The translations under genes were made by a program, and so were the position numbers. Below, in pieces: positions 35,690-47,159 of a stretch of 64,000 bases of DNA (positions within the stretch are counted from its first letter, which is position 1; each line of letters begins with the position of its first letter). The stretch is from Siphonodentalium dalli. Taxonomy: Eukaryota; Mollusca; Scaphopoda; Gadilida; Siphonodentaliidae. The stretch spans positions 245,087,474 through 245,151,473 of the forward strand of contig CP136065.1 of the NCBI GenBank assembly GCA_032622095.1, given 5' to 3'. The notes beneath the pieces are model-generated. The model saw only the letters and a list, made by a program, of their open reading frames with translations. It had not been told where the DNA came from and made no database searches.

Positions 35690-36255
35690 TTGTGAACTCG
35701 CTTCAGATACTCCTTCTGTGAACTCACATGAATATACCAAAAGTCTTTGAAATCTTTTGATAATTGTTCGAAATAACTCTGGTGAACTCATATACCAAAA
35801 ATCTTTTAAATCCGTTGATAATTGTTTGGACAACTTTTCATGATGAACGGACGGACAGAAACCAATCCTATTCTCCCATCAATAATATATTGGGCTGGGA
35901 TGAGAGATGCCAGTGGATTAATAATCTCCCGCTCAGAAGGCACTCTGACTTTTGCGGTCCAATCACAGTAAACAGATAACTATCATACAATTTGTTTGCC
36001 ATTGACAGTCATGCATGGGCAATTCATTATCTTTACAAAATACTCATGTTTTTCAATAAAACTCGGAAAAAATGGTAAGCTCACATCTAGAGGTCACCCC
36101 AAAGATCCCTATGAAGTTTGATGATGATCAGATGAGGGATGTGGCCTGTAGGGTGTGCCGAAGGAAATTGTTGATGGATGCACACACAAACACATGCACA
36201 GACGACCAACCAATGGCAATAGCTTAAACTTTATAAAGTAAAGTTGAGCTAATAA
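35690..36255 (+). mobile_element. pearl-like fragments and one 3' end
   Basis: 35690-35870 has two ATATACCAAAAGTCTTTGAA-type units and a GAACGGACGGACAG tail. 36071-36255 is a separate 3' end: GAAATTGTTGATGGATGCAC, a CA-rich tail, and TTTATAAAGTAAAGTTGAGC. Confidence 0.7.
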
Positions 36256-36297
36256 TCAGTTCAACAAATGGTTGTAGACTTAATATCTGAACATTTA

Positions 36298-36540
36298 CTA
36301 ACAAGACCACACCGTCGGGAGTGGCATAATACGCCCGTTTCTGGAGTAGAGTGGGGCATGTAGACAGAACCAATATTTGAACTTGATCTGTATACCAAAT
36401 TTGGTTCAGTTCACTCGATTCAATTTAAAGTTATCATCTGGAAACCGCATATCAGGTAAAATCTAAGTCGAAAAAGGGGCATAACTCAGTCAAAATCATG
36501 GGGACGAAACCCATATTCGAACGGGCATATAAAAATGAAG
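36298..36540 (+). mobile_element. pearl-like element, 5' part
   Basis: AACAAGACCACACCGTCGGG, GGCATAATACGCCCG and GGGGCATAACTCAGTCAAAA repeat the start of 8755-9160. The tail is missing. Confidence 0.75.
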
Positions 36541-36618
36541 AGGAATCCTTCTGAATTTGCATTATCTGTCGTCTGCTTAGATTTTCCGGCCATCCCTCCA
36601 GATGTGTACCTGTATAAC

Positions 36619-37001
36619 CAAGCCTGATTATAGTGTGCCTGTCATTTGCAGAATGAGGTCCCCAGAGGGTGAATTTAGTGATGCTATCCTGCATGGCAGG
36701 CTAGCATCACCAAACTCACCCTCTGGGGTCCTCATTCTGATTTAGGCCTCAACTGCTATGGGAGACCTAGGATCAGATTGAAGTTCCCCCGTTGAAGTTG
36801 GCAATGTTCACCCATTTAAAAGTTACCTCGATTTTATCTTCTGCAAATTAGGGAGATATAGAAACTTCATAGAAGGGAACAAGTAACTAAAAACAATGTT
36901 AATTTACACAATAGCTACTTCCCTGTAGCCGGATAGCATCACTAAATTCACCCTCTGGGGACCTCATTCTGCAAACGACAGACACATTAAACTCAGGCTT
37001 G
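36619..37001. mobile_element. fold-back hAT family, long copy
   Basis: CAAGCCTGATTATAGTGTGC to ACTCAGGCTTG; flanking 8-mers TGTATAAC and TTTATAAC match at 7 of 8. It includes the AACTGCTATGGGAGACCTAG core. Confidence 0.9.
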
Positions 37002-37106
37002 TTTATAACAGCAAGGGAGAATCCATTTATTAAACAAGGGTTATAGTCTGGTGGTAACAACTGAATTGCTGAACTTTGAATACATCTTTTATTATCTAAT
37101 TCCTAC

Positions 37107-37203
37107 CTTCCTTGACCGTTTCTAGATCTGTGTCATACTGAACTCTGGCCTCGGTCTCTTCATACTCAACTAAAGTAGGTGATGCTGCATTGTTCTCTCC
37201 CGC
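37107..37203 (-). CDS. polycystin-1-like gene, exon F
   Basis: This 97-nt exon lies between acceptor ...ctactcgacag and donor AAG|GTAGGA. It starts in phase 0 and leaves one base that exon G completes to a glycine codon. The peptide begins AGENNAASPTLVEYEETEAR and ends DTDLETVKEG. It is strongly acidic and soluble. The acceptor has a weak polypyrimidine tract, yet the reading frame is continuous with both neighbours. Confidence 0.74.
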
Positions 37204-38094
37204 CTGTCGAGTAGGTTAACAATATAAAATGGGTTCAAAATCTCAAGTAAATTGTAACGAAAAATTCAAAAAAACTCCTAATAATAACAGCTTGATAGGA
37301 GTTTATATTCAACCAAATTCAGTTGGTAAACGCTGTGCCCAAAATATTAACGCTGTGCCCAAAATATTAAAACTGTGCCCCAAAATGAACAGAATTTTGC
37401 TGGTATCTATAGTGTGTGGTGGGGGGGTGGTCATTTGTTTTTTTTCAAATCTTTTTCCAGGTAGTTCCTTTTTCGAAGATTTGTGGCAAATATCTACTCG
37501 ATAACATATAACCATTCAAAGTATTACAATAATAAGCACATATGTTTTCGTTATTGATAATGTGCAATGCTTTGTTACACAGTTGGAGACACGCTCAATG
37601 AAGTGTTTTTTTTTTTAAATGCATTATTATTATTTTTTTATATTTTATGTGTTTCATTTTTATCAACTTGTTCGATACTTTGATAAAGGCCCACCTTTCT
37701 TTTCATATTGGTTCATGACTGTGAACCTGCAGTTGTAAAGATTGAAAATCCAGAAATGTACTGAGGTCACAGTGATTGCACATTTTAAAATGTTCTTAAT
37801 GTCCTTAGTTGTCTTACCAAATCGTCACGTCACCCAAAACACATCATTTGAGTACAATAGAATGAAATGTAGCTGTTGACTTATATACATGTACACATGC
37901 ATGGACACAGCCTTTTATATGAATATGAGTTCCCTTGTATGGCCTTATTCCATGCATGGTGAGGAGTATTATAAATAAAGATGTGGTAGAACATCAAAAC
38001 AGTAGATATAATTTAATACATGAGTCTGTTATCCATATGCCAGGCAGTGGCAGGCAATGTTTTTAGTTTCCAGTTTTCATTTCGATCAGCATAA
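37204..38094. other. intron, little recognised
   Basis: Contains a threefold CGCTGTGCCCAAAATATTAA repeat (37331-37385), a short G run and AT-rich sequence. No coding frame with splice borders is visible. Confidence 0.5.
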
Positions 38095-38544
38095 TAAAGG
38101 TACTCAATCTGATCAGATGCTCCTAAATTACTTATTCTTTGTCTTTGGGGGTAAAAAATATATGATTCGAGTCGAGGAACCAACACATCAAAGCTCAGAG
38201 TGATCAGATATCAATTTTTGAAGTTTGTTATTTCTCAAGATGTGTAATAATACGTGTCCCAGAAACACGTGGTCAAACGGAGGGTCATATGGTTAAAGAT
38301 GGATAACTCTAAAATTAAGTGGCAATACGATCAAATTTTGTGAATTTGACGATAATACGGCCATATTTTGTTGAACAAAATGTTGATAAATAACAAGTTT
38401 TGAGAAATTTTATACCATGGTTGACAGTGGTTAGCATTATTTTGTTGCAATAAATCGATTCTTATAACTAAAGCGTATTTTGAAGAAATGTTGTTGTTGT
38501 ATCTCGATGGTATGGGGACCATCTGATCAGATTGGGTACCTTTA
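38095..38544. mobile_element. TAAAGGTAC inverted-repeat element
   Basis: Ends TAAAGGTACTCAATCTGATC and GATCAGATTGGGTACCTTTA are inverted. Body matches 9179-9591 (for example GATAACTCTAAAATTAA). 450 bp, no ORF of note. Confidence 0.88.
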
Positions 38545-38929
38545 ATGTGATATGATGTACCTATTTTTATTTTCACATTTTCTTTAATGCAAAATGCTTT
38601 TTTTACGATTCAAAGCATGCAAGGAGTGTCAAATATTTTTTCGGGTCACAATCTGTAACAGACATGAATTCTATACATCCAGCTCAGGGGTTTGGTATGG
38701 GTTCTGAAATGATAACCCACAACAATATAACACAGTATACTGCTATACTGCTATATGTACTATATACTTCAGTATACAATGTTTATTGCCAAATGATATA
38801 TTTTGAAAAAAATTATGACAACCCACCCCCGCCTATGTGTCCAGAACTGTTTTCCACCACCCCCCCCCCCCCACACTTGAAAGTTTTTGGCCAAAAAGTT
38901 TTATTTTCTTTGGCCATTTAATAAATAAT

Positions 38930-39337
38930 GAAGCCTGAATTTATTTTGCATGACATTTGCAGAATGAGGTCCCAGAGGGTGAATTTAGAGACGCTATCAC
39001 ACATAGTGGGCTAGCATCACCAAATTCACACTATGGGGACATCATTATGCTTAGGCCTCAACTGCTATGGGAGACCTAGGATAAGTTTGTAGTTCCCCAG
39101 TTAAAGATGGTGATGTTCACCAATTAGTCACTATGCATTTTATCTTCTGCAAATTAAGTGATATAGAAACTGAACAGAAGGGAAAAAGTAACTAAAACAA
39201 TGTTAATTTGAGAATATAGATACTTCCAAGTAGATGAGGCCAAAGCAGAATGAGGTCCCCAGAGGGGGCTAGCATTTCTAAATTCACCCTCTGAGTACCT
39301 CGTTCTGCAAATGACAGACACATTTAATTCAGACTTG
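38930..39337. mobile_element. fold-back hAT family, long copy, TSD TAAATAAT
   Basis: 408 bp, GAAGCCTGAATTTATTTTGC to TTCAGACTTG, perfect 8-bp duplication TAAATAAT, with core AACTGCTATGGGAGACCTAG. One end hairpin is deleted in the middle. Confidence 0.92.
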
Positions 39338-39428
39338 TAAATAATGTGGCCATTGGCCACCGACAGTGCGAACCCTGTGTACTGTAAATGCACAATGGGT
39401 TTCATTGGCCGATATAAATCATACTTAC

Positions 39429-39554
39429 CCCCAATAAGGCTACAACGGACTCCATCACATTCTCCCCAATTTGTTTAACTTCTTCAAAAACTGTCTCCTC
39501 TTCGATCATTGCCAGAGCTTTCGCACAATTTGAAAGCGCTTTTAAACCATTTTC
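39429..39554 (-). CDS. polycystin-1-like gene, exon E
   Basis: This exon is 126 nt (42 codons), phase 0 at both ends, with acceptor ...tttattttcag and donor GGG|GTAAGT. The peptide begins ENGLKALSNCAKALAMIEEE and ends ENVMESVVALLG, with helix-forming composition. It fits the helical part of the GAIN domain. It is bounded by the fold-back hAT element at 38930-39337 on one side and the hAT-like element at 39671-41157 on the other. Confidence 0.8.
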
Positions 39555-39670
39555 CTGAAAATAAAATTTGTTTTCATTAAAGATCCGCACTCCATTTTGA
39601 TACAAAATGATTCAGAATTTAACTTCCTAAGCAAATTCACCACTCACCAGACACAATTCTTACTGTCAAG

Positions 39671-41157
39671 CAGGGTCTGCACTGGACCGTAATTGCTTTT
39701 GCCAAATATTTTGCCAAATGAATATATTTTTTGCCAAATTCGTTCAGAAATTGCCAAATACTATCACTGATATTACTAATTTATGCAACAAAGTGTCTTA
39801 TATTCCGATAATCGCTGTTTGAATGACTTTTGATATCGACTAGAAAGCTGTTAGTTATTAATTATTGTCGCCTCTGTATTGAGGTTTATCATACAACAAC
39901 AAGAGCATCGCTAGGGCGTGGCAAAATACGCCCTTTAGCCATTTCGAATTGTACTATCGCAAAATAAGATAATACTTTGAGCTTACATTTGAAGAAAATC
40001 TGATATACCCCTAATTTCAATGCCAAAATGTGGTCAAATTCTAAGTCGAAAAAATGGCCATAACTCATGTAAAAATAATTAGACAGAACCTATATTCAAA
40101 CTGGTCTGTAGTTTTAGCTGGGAAATACACATACCAGCTTTGGTTCAGCTCAAATAATAAAAACTGGAGTTATCGGTCGGAAACCAAAATGTTATGAAAT
40201 TGGTCAAATTCTAAGTTGAAAAAGGGCCGTAACTCATGTAAAAATAACTGGACGGAACCCATATTCGAACTTGGCCTGTATCTTTAGCTGAGAAATACAC
40301 ATACCAACTTTGGTTCAGATCAAATAATCCAAACTGGAGTTATCAGTCGGAAACCAAAAATGTTAACAGACGGTCAAATTCTAAGTCGAAAAAGGGCCGT
40401 AACTCATGTAAAAATAATTGGACGGAACCCATATTCGAACTTGGCCTGTATCTTTAGCTGTGAAATACACATACCAACTTTGGTTCAGATCAAATAATCC
40501 AAACTGGAGTTATCGGTCGGAAACCAAAAATGTTAAATGACGGTCAAATTCTAAGTCGAAAAAGGGCCGTAACTCATGTAAAAATATTTGGACGGAACCT
40601 ATATTCGAACTTGGCCTGTATCTTTAGCTGGGAAATACACATACCAACTTTGGTTCAGATCAAATAATCCAAACTGGAGTTATCGATCGGAAACCAAAAA
40701 TGTTAACGGACGGACGGTACAGACAGACGGACGGACGGCTCGACGGACGGACGGACAGACGGACGGACAGACTGATAACATAATACGACCTTTTTTCAAA
40801 AAGGGCGTATAATAAACCAATAACTGAACAATGCAATTGTAGAAGGGTTGCTTCGTTGGAAGGGGTCATCAACAGGGGATTAGCTAAGTAAACACACTGC
40901 AATAAATACTAGTAATCCCTCCACCCTAATGCTATATCAGATTAACTGCATATTGATAGGTGTTAACTTTTCCAGAAACTAATTATATTGTAACAGTTTC
41001 CTGAAATTAATTGGTTAGTTGATTGACCAATTAGTTTAAACTATCTTGAGGAATTAATAAGTGACTTGCCAAAACATTTGCCAAATGAAACTATTTTTTG
41101 ACAAAAATGAATTATTTTTGCCATTGGCAAATTTGGCAAGTGACTGTGCGTACCCTG
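39671..41157. mobile_element. hAT-like element, 1487 bp
   Basis: Ends CAGGGTCTGCACTGG and GACTGTGCGTACCCTG with TTTTGCCAAAT-rich subterminal sequence, related to 15178-16866 and 18872-19299. The flanking 8-mers CTGTCAAG and CAGTCACA match only in part. A pearl-like array is nested at 39898-40815. Confidence 0.85.
39898..40815 (+). mobile_element. pearl-like element, four ~180-bp units
   Basis: AACAAGAGCATCGCTAGGGC then units with AAAGGGCCGTAACTCATGTA, CCAACTTTGGTTCAG and GAGTTATCGGTCGGAAACC. A long GGACGGACGGACAGACGG tail follows, and it ends CTTTTTTCAAAAAGGGCGTA. Confidence 0.9.
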
Positions 41158-41166
41158 CAGTCACAA

Positions 41167-42753
41167 TACCGTATTATCGCAGGTATAAGACCAGGGGGCC
41201 TAGGGAATAAATAGCTTGAAAAGGCATGGGTGGTCTTATACCCCGGAAAAATTTGAGAAAATATGGCGTTGGACTATGGATGAGTAAGTATATTTAGCGT
41301 AAGTATATCGAACATATCTCATTTCTGCATTTCGAGGTAAACGTAACTTTACCAGAAAGCTGGGATTTCCCCACATTTAATTTCGGTTTCGCACGTGGTC
41401 GATACAGAATTAACGTTGAATTGGAAAACTTACACAGAAAATATGCACAGAAACGAATAGTCAAAATAACACATGTGATACATAACACAGTATAAGAATA
41501 TATATATGCCTAGAAACGTATGTAAAACCTTGTCTAGATAAATTATTTGGGATTTACAATGGGGATTTATATTCCGATAAACGTTTCGTAAACGGAGTCC
41601 TGCATTCCGTAAAATATTTAGTTTCTGTTGACATTAAAACAAGAATGTTGTGCTTCATATGTCAATCAATGGAAAGTGGGCGTTTTAACTGAGAAATCCA
41701 ATCGCTATTCAGAATGAGAAAACAATACAGCTTATGCGGTTACATAACTGACATTGTGTACATCAATGCATGAATCCCGCATCTATAGTCTATAGTAGTC
41801 TATAGTTTATATCAATGTTCAGACTTAATCCGATTAGGAAACTAATAAACCTGACGCTTTATTCGTGATCCGTTGTCCACAAAGAGGATGTTACAATAGC
41901 GACTAATTGCATGTTTGACAAAAGCCAGTGAGTGTAATTATTTAATACTAACAGTACTGACAAAAGAGTTGTATTTCTGCTAAAAAGCACGTGTTTTAAT
42001 AAATAGGGTTATCGCTCCTAAACTGTTTATACTGTAAAACGTGAACAAAATGCAGCTTAAAAATGTTAATGTCAATAACCTTTATTTTGGTTTCGAGTCC
42101 ATAACGTTGAGGTAGTTTGGAAGACATTAATTGTTGTTCAATGACAAGTTCCCCTCCTGCTTCTTTTTATACCCACTGTGTGTTTACATAACCAGGAAGC
42201 CAGTTCTCTGTGTTTGGTTACATGAAGGAACATACCGACGTTGTCACTGAACGCGAAAAATGTGTTTTTACAGTACTGTAGTTGGACAGACACGCAAAGC
42301 GCACAGCCGCGCATGGCTTTTGAACTTGATGCTACATAATTATATACGCTGTTAGCGACTCGGTTCATTTGTATTTGATGTCTGTTAATGATTTGTTTCC
42401 CCGGGAAATATAATTTAATAAACAAATAAGATTTTAAGATTCACTTTATTTTATTTTATTGAATATTATCACTTGCCTACGAAGTATAATTTTCCGTTTT
42501 GAATATAAATATTATATTTCTCGAGTTCGTTAACCTTTTTTTCTGTCTACAAGCTGATATCAAATACTTACTTACCACTGCTGAAATTGAACACAATTTG
42601 GGGTGGGCCTAAACTCGAATATACCCCTTTGCATGGAATAAACCCGTTTTGGAGGGGTTATGGTTAGGGCCTAGGGAGGGGTGGTCTTATACCCCGGAAA
42701 ATGTACTTCTAGTGAAAATACTGGGGTGGTCTTATACCCGCGAGAATACGGTA
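41167..42753. mobile_element. TA-flanked element with TACCGTATT ends, 1587 bp
   Basis: TACCGTATTATCGCAGGTAT and ATACCCGCGAGAATACGGTA are inverted termini; subterminal GGTCTTATACCCCGGAAAA is repeated at both sides. ORFs inside (for example 42138-42425, minus) match nothing I know. It may be a non-autonomous TA-targeting transposon. Confidence 0.83.
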
Positions 42754-43015
42754 TTTCATATCACAAAGGCATCCATAAAATCATATGTAAGAAAAAAGTC
42801 CAAAAAAATCACAATTGCTCATATTTGAGACAGCTCTTTATTGTCTACCACAATTAGGTGATGGAATCATGGATACTCTTTATATAAGACGGTAACTGCA
42901 GTACAATTTTCATATCAAACATGGGTGGAAGTTAGATAGAACACATCCGTTTCCCAGTTCAGATTTCTGATTCATCACTGTAATCGGCAACTAAGTTAAA
43001 AAATATTTGATTTAC

Positions 43016-43141
43016 CTGGCTATCTATAGTTAATTCCTCTTGATTGGCAGCCATCGTTGACACCATGCTTCCAATTCTCTTCACTCCTTCCATTGTAACC
43101 ACAGCCATCTCACTCACTGCTTTAGCAACTACTCGTCGAAG
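43016..43141 (-). CDS. polycystin-1-like gene, exon D
   Basis: This exon is 126 nt (42 codons), phase 0 at both ends, with acceptor ...tgttttaccag and donor CAG|GTAAAT. The peptide begins LRRVVAKAVSEMAVVTMEGV and ends NQEELTIDSQ. It is amphipathic and likely helical, as in the helical subdomain that precedes the GAIN beta-sandwich. Exon E has the same length (126 nt), phase and helical character, so the two may be an old duplication. An MITE (43163-43363) and a 59-bp array sit just upstream in the intron. Confidence 0.8.
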
Positions 43142-43162
43142 CTGGTAAAACAGTGAGACATA

Positions 43163-43363
43163 CAGTAATGCCCGAAATAATTGACTCCTTAAAAGGGCAG
43201 AATTATGGGTAATTTTTCATGATTTAGTCGGAAATATGGCTTGTTGCCATTCATTGGAAAGCTCTGTGAGAGCTTTCCGATGAATGGCAACAAGCCATAT
43301 TTACGATTAAATCCTGAAAAGTTACCCATAATTCTGCTGTGGTTAGGGTTTAGGGCATTACTG
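43163..43363. mobile_element. Tc1/mariner-type hairpin MITE, copy 6
   Basis: A near-complete palindrome of ~200 bp is flanked by TA. It begins CAGTAATGCCCGAAATAATT and ends in the complement ..GGGCATTACTG. It lies 21 bp from the exon D acceptor. Confidence 0.88.
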
Positions 43364-43394
43364 TATTCTTAAAATGATAAATGCTACCTATGAA

Positions 43395-43875
43395 TCTGAT
43401 AAAACATTGTAACAGCCGGCATCTTACTCGCATCATTCGTGACTACCTGACAAGCTGATAAAACATTGTAACAGCCGGCATCTTACTCGCATCATTTGTG
43501 ACTACCTGACAAGCTGATAAAACATTGTAACAGCCAGCATCTTACTCGCATCATACGTGACTACCTGACAAGGTGATAAAACATTGTAACAGCCGGCATC
43601 TTACTCGCATCATTCGTGACTACCCGACAAGCTGATAAAACATTGTAACAGCCAGCATCTTACTCGCATCATTCGTGACTACCCGACAAGCTGATAAAAC
43701 ATTGTAACAGCCGGCATCTTACTGGCATCATTCGTGACTACCTGACAAGCTGATAAAACATTGTAACAGCCGGCATCTTACTCGCAACATTCGTGACTAC
43801 CTGACAAGCTGATAAAACATTGTAACAGCCGGCATCTTACTCGCATCATTCGTGACTACCTGACAAGCTGATAAA
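43395..43875. repeat. 59-bp minisatellite upstream of exon D
   Basis: About eight tandem copies of a 59-bp unit run from AGCTGATAAAACATTGTAAC through CTCGCATCATTCGTGACTAC. On the minus strand each unit contains GTTTTATCAG|CTTGTCAGGT, which resembles the true exon D acceptor (GTTTTACCAG|CTTCGACG), and a donor-like CGA|GTAAGA 29 nt later. It could derive from the start of exon D, but the similarity is short. Confidence 0.85.
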
Positions 43876-44282
43876 ACAGCATAATTGCTCACTTAAAAAT
43901 GCATTTTAATACAGAAATGCTACCCTAAACATTCAGATATATTTCTTGAATTTGTTGAATTAATGTTTGCTTACAAGACATACATGCTACCTGCCAAATC
44001 TTCTAAAGAAACAAAATGATTGATATGTTTGTCAACATCATATCAAACCACATGTGTATCAACTCAAGATCGTTCGAACCTATTCGGACAAAAACTGATC
44101 AATATCAGAATTATTCTTCGTATGAACGATACTCGACTGGAATAGTTTGGAGGAGGACACATGCAGTGTTAAGACCTAGAGAAATAACAGAGTAGTCACA
44201 ACGAAGAGACAACAGCTGAAAAGCTCCTGTGTCAAATATTTAGTCATTGAGAAGATATCACAATTTTGTCTTGAGTGAACAT

Positions 44283-44380
44283 TTACCTGTGCACTCTGAA
44301 CATTTAACTGCGCCCTCTAAGCATTTACCTGAGCCATCTGGACATTTACCTGTGACCTCTGAACATTTACCTGTGCCTGT
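44283..44380 (-). repeat. detached block of the exon C donor minisatellite
   Basis: Five further units of the 21-bp repeat (minus strand CACAGGTAAATGTTCAGAGG-like) lie 1.67 kb beyond the main block. The unrelated sequence 44381-46054 separates them, probably as a later insertion into one array. Confidence 0.8.
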
Positions 44381-44387
44381 GAAGAAT

Positions 44388-44466
44388 GCCGGCTGATACG
44401 GACCCTGGCTGATATGGACCCCCGGCTTATATGGACCCCAGCTATTATGGACCCCGGCTTATACGG
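44388..44466. repeat. ~18-bp tandem repeat in the insert
   Basis: Five imperfect copies of GGCTTATATGGACCCC (variants GGCTGATACGGACCCT) run in tandem. The rest of 44467-46054 is AT-rich with no gene or known element that I can name. Confidence 0.75.
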
Positions 44467-46054
44467 TCGTCAATTAAAATATACAATTTTATTTATGCTT
44501 TTCTTTATTTAAATAAATTAAAATACTGACAATGTACATACTAAAATAACAAAAATATGAATATAATGAGCAACAACAAAAGTGTAACAACGTTCCACCA
44601 GGCGATCATTATTTATCATCTTCCCTTCAGAAATCATATTAACCACTGTGGGGGAATTACTCCAGGCGATTTGATTCTTTACCGAGTTTCGTGAGCATTT
44701 TTGAGTGATGATTTTTCCATAAAAACAGAGTCAAAGTTTTAAAACAATATATGTATAACATGATATCTAAAAATATATGTGTGATAAGCTATATATATCG
44801 AGGTGGACGACAAATTCGCTGGTAGGAGGAAAAGTGTGCGATTCATGCGCGACACCAACTCCTATCATGAATAAACTTGATGAACAGAAGAACCATATGA
44901 ATGAGAAAAAGTGGACATGAAGAATGCTTATGATAGACGCTGGCGAAGTACAGAAAGGTAAAGTGAGCGATTCAAGCGCGTCACCAACCCCCTGATAAGA
45001 GGCCAGGATATAGATAGTACCCACTCTCGGGAGGTTGGTTGGGGAGGTGGCGGTAATTTGATGAAATAAGCTCTTTTCCGCAACTCAGAAATTTTCTGTC
45101 TTTGTTATTGTATTGAGCGCAGAAAAGAGGAAGATATCAGTGTGCGCGTCCTGTTCCTTCAGTCATGTAGTCCGGCACGCAAAATAGTTCTTCTTCAAAA
45201 TGTTTTAATTATATATTTCCGCTTATTAAATCCTTATTTTATTTGTGCCAATACGTTGTCATTAAACAGAAACATCGAGTTACTTCCTAATTATTATTTA
45301 TTAGCGGAAATTTTGTAATTTAACTTTGTTTTTGCTGTGCTAAAAATAGCACCAGGGCCCGATGCATAAATTACTAATGTAGCCGATTTGGCCTACATTA
45401 CTAATATATCATGAAATTATAGTCACTGGCCATCAGTGTATGCAAAAAAAAAAAAGTTAACCCGAAATACACAGAAATTCACCTTTTATTTTCCGATTCC
45501 GATTCTCTGCTGAGGGAGTAGTTCCTGCACAGTGCTAACGTTGGTTGGCATAGCAGCTGCCTCTTCGTTGTGTGGGGCGACTAGGACGTAGAATGGAAGG
45601 TTTCCCTTTTTCGCTGCATGGTTGAGTCAATTGTGCCATCTTTAATAATTCGCAGTCATTGACCGAAAACTGCCCAGTTGATTATATAGCAGTTGTGTTT
45701 TTACAAACATGTTTTCATAATAAATCAAACTCAGGGGATTCATGCTGATCACCAATCACTGACCATTCATCACTGCATGTCTGATTATACAACGATATAA
45801 AGGGATCAGACATGCACGCATGTTTATACAGTGGTAAAGGCAATACCGATCAGGCATGCACACAATTCAATAATTGTTTGCTCAAGCCAGAACATCACCG
45901 AAATGCATCACAGTTATACCCTGTGATAAGACAATCATAATTATATGTTAAATTGGGATTCATAAAGAGATTTTAGAACTGGAAAGCTAAAAATTCAAGC
46001 ATGAGTTTAGAAAAGTAAAATATAAATAAAATTTATTAAATTATTATATGCCCT

Positions 46055-46329
46055 CTGAACATTTACCTGTATCTCACTGAACATTTACCTATGCCCTCTT
46101 GTTTCATTTTCCTGTACCCTTCTGTACATTTACCTTTGCCCTCTGAACATTTACCTGTACCAACCTGAACATTTACCTGTGCCCTGTGAACATTTACCTG
46201 TACCACCATGAACATTTACCCGTGCCCTCTGAACATTTACCTGCACCCTCTGAACATTTACCTGTGCCCTGTGAACATATATTTACCTGTGCCCTGTGAA
46301 CATTTACCTGTATCTCACTGAACATTTAC
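46055..46329 (-). repeat. 21-bp minisatellite of exon C edge plus 5' splice site
   Basis: About thirteen units of 21-24 bp abut exon C. The minus-strand consensus is AGAGGGCACAGGTAAATGTTC (11 nt of exon, then donor GTAAATGTTC). One internal unit also carries further exon sequence (the segment matching CTTGTTTC on the plus strand), showing that the exon was the source. Most units keep CAG|GTAAAT. Confidence 0.88.
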
Positions 46330-46389
46330 CTGTGCCCTCTTGTTTCTTTTTACTTGATACTCTCTGACCTTTATTACATCCACTTGTCC
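46330..46389 (-). CDS. polycystin-1-like gene, exon C (60-nt micro-exon)
   Basis: This exon is exactly 20 codons long, lying between acceptor ...ctccttacag and donor CAG|GTAAATG, in phase 0 at both ends. The peptide, GQVDVIKVREYQVKRNKRAQ, is basic. It joins exon B (ending AFNK) to exon D (starting LRRVVAKAV) without disturbing the frame. It is too short to recognise. The support is the matching phase, good splice consensus, and a minisatellite derived from its last 11 nt plus donor just downstream. The call is weaker than for its neighbours because the exon is short. Confidence 0.62.
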
Positions 46390-46620
46390 CTGTAAGGAGA
46401 TTAGATTAGATTTCATAGCAATAGGCTGAGGTTCGGATTGATTTGAATTATTTAAGAAATAACTCTTGTTTCAATTGCATCTGTCATGCTAATATACATG
46501 CTTAGGCCCAATCTTATCTTCTGCAAATTAGGGGATCTAGAAACTGAGTAGAAGTAGCTATGTCATTTGAGACCATAAATTCTTCCCAGAAGATAATGCC
46601 TAAGCACAATTTTCTTCCAG

Positions 46621-46826
46621 AAAACACATGCGCGTAAATTGTCTTTCAAGCTTTTAAATAGTGTGTCTGTCATTTACAGAATGAGGTCCCCAGAGGGTGA
46701 ATTTAGTGACGCTATCCCGCATAGAGGGCTAACATCACTAAATTCACCCTATGGTGACCACATTCTGCAAATGACAGACACACTATTTAAAGGCTTGAAA
46801 GACAATTTACGCGCATGTGTTTTTAT
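46621..46826. mobile_element. fold-back hAT family within a longer palindrome
   Basis: CAAGCTTTTAAATAGTGTGT ... CACTATTTAAAGGCTTG has one hairpin. The flanks AAAACACATGCGCGTAAATT and AATTTACGCGCATGTGTTTT also pair, so the palindrome runs well past the element ends. Confidence 0.85.
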
Positions 46827-47159
46827 TTGTAGAAACAGACGTGGAATGGATCCCAGGAGTCAACAGCTAATCATCTTCGCCTGGAGATGTGAATACAATG
46901 GAAAACAGACATTTTGTTAAATTTTTTTCTTGTTTAATTATCTGAATTGGGGGAACATCCAACCAATAATAAAAACAAGCATCATATCTGAAAACAAAAG
47001 TATATTAAGCGAAACCTTCGCGTATACTTTGCAGGCTTAATAAGTCATCTGGCACAGGACATTCGACATGCTGTTCATTGTCAATATCTCAAAGACAAAT
47101 ACCTTTGGCTAGATTGCCCAGAGTTGAGCCAGAGTCTATTTGGACACATGACTACTGCC

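Noticed and set aside
42138-42425. 95-residue minus ORF inside the TACCGTATT element
   Set aside because: No family features, no splice context, and it lies inside a probable non-autonomous transposon.
43395-43875. CRISPR-like regular repeats
   Set aside because: Head-to-tail 59-bp units without unique spacers, in clearly eukaryotic intronic sequence.
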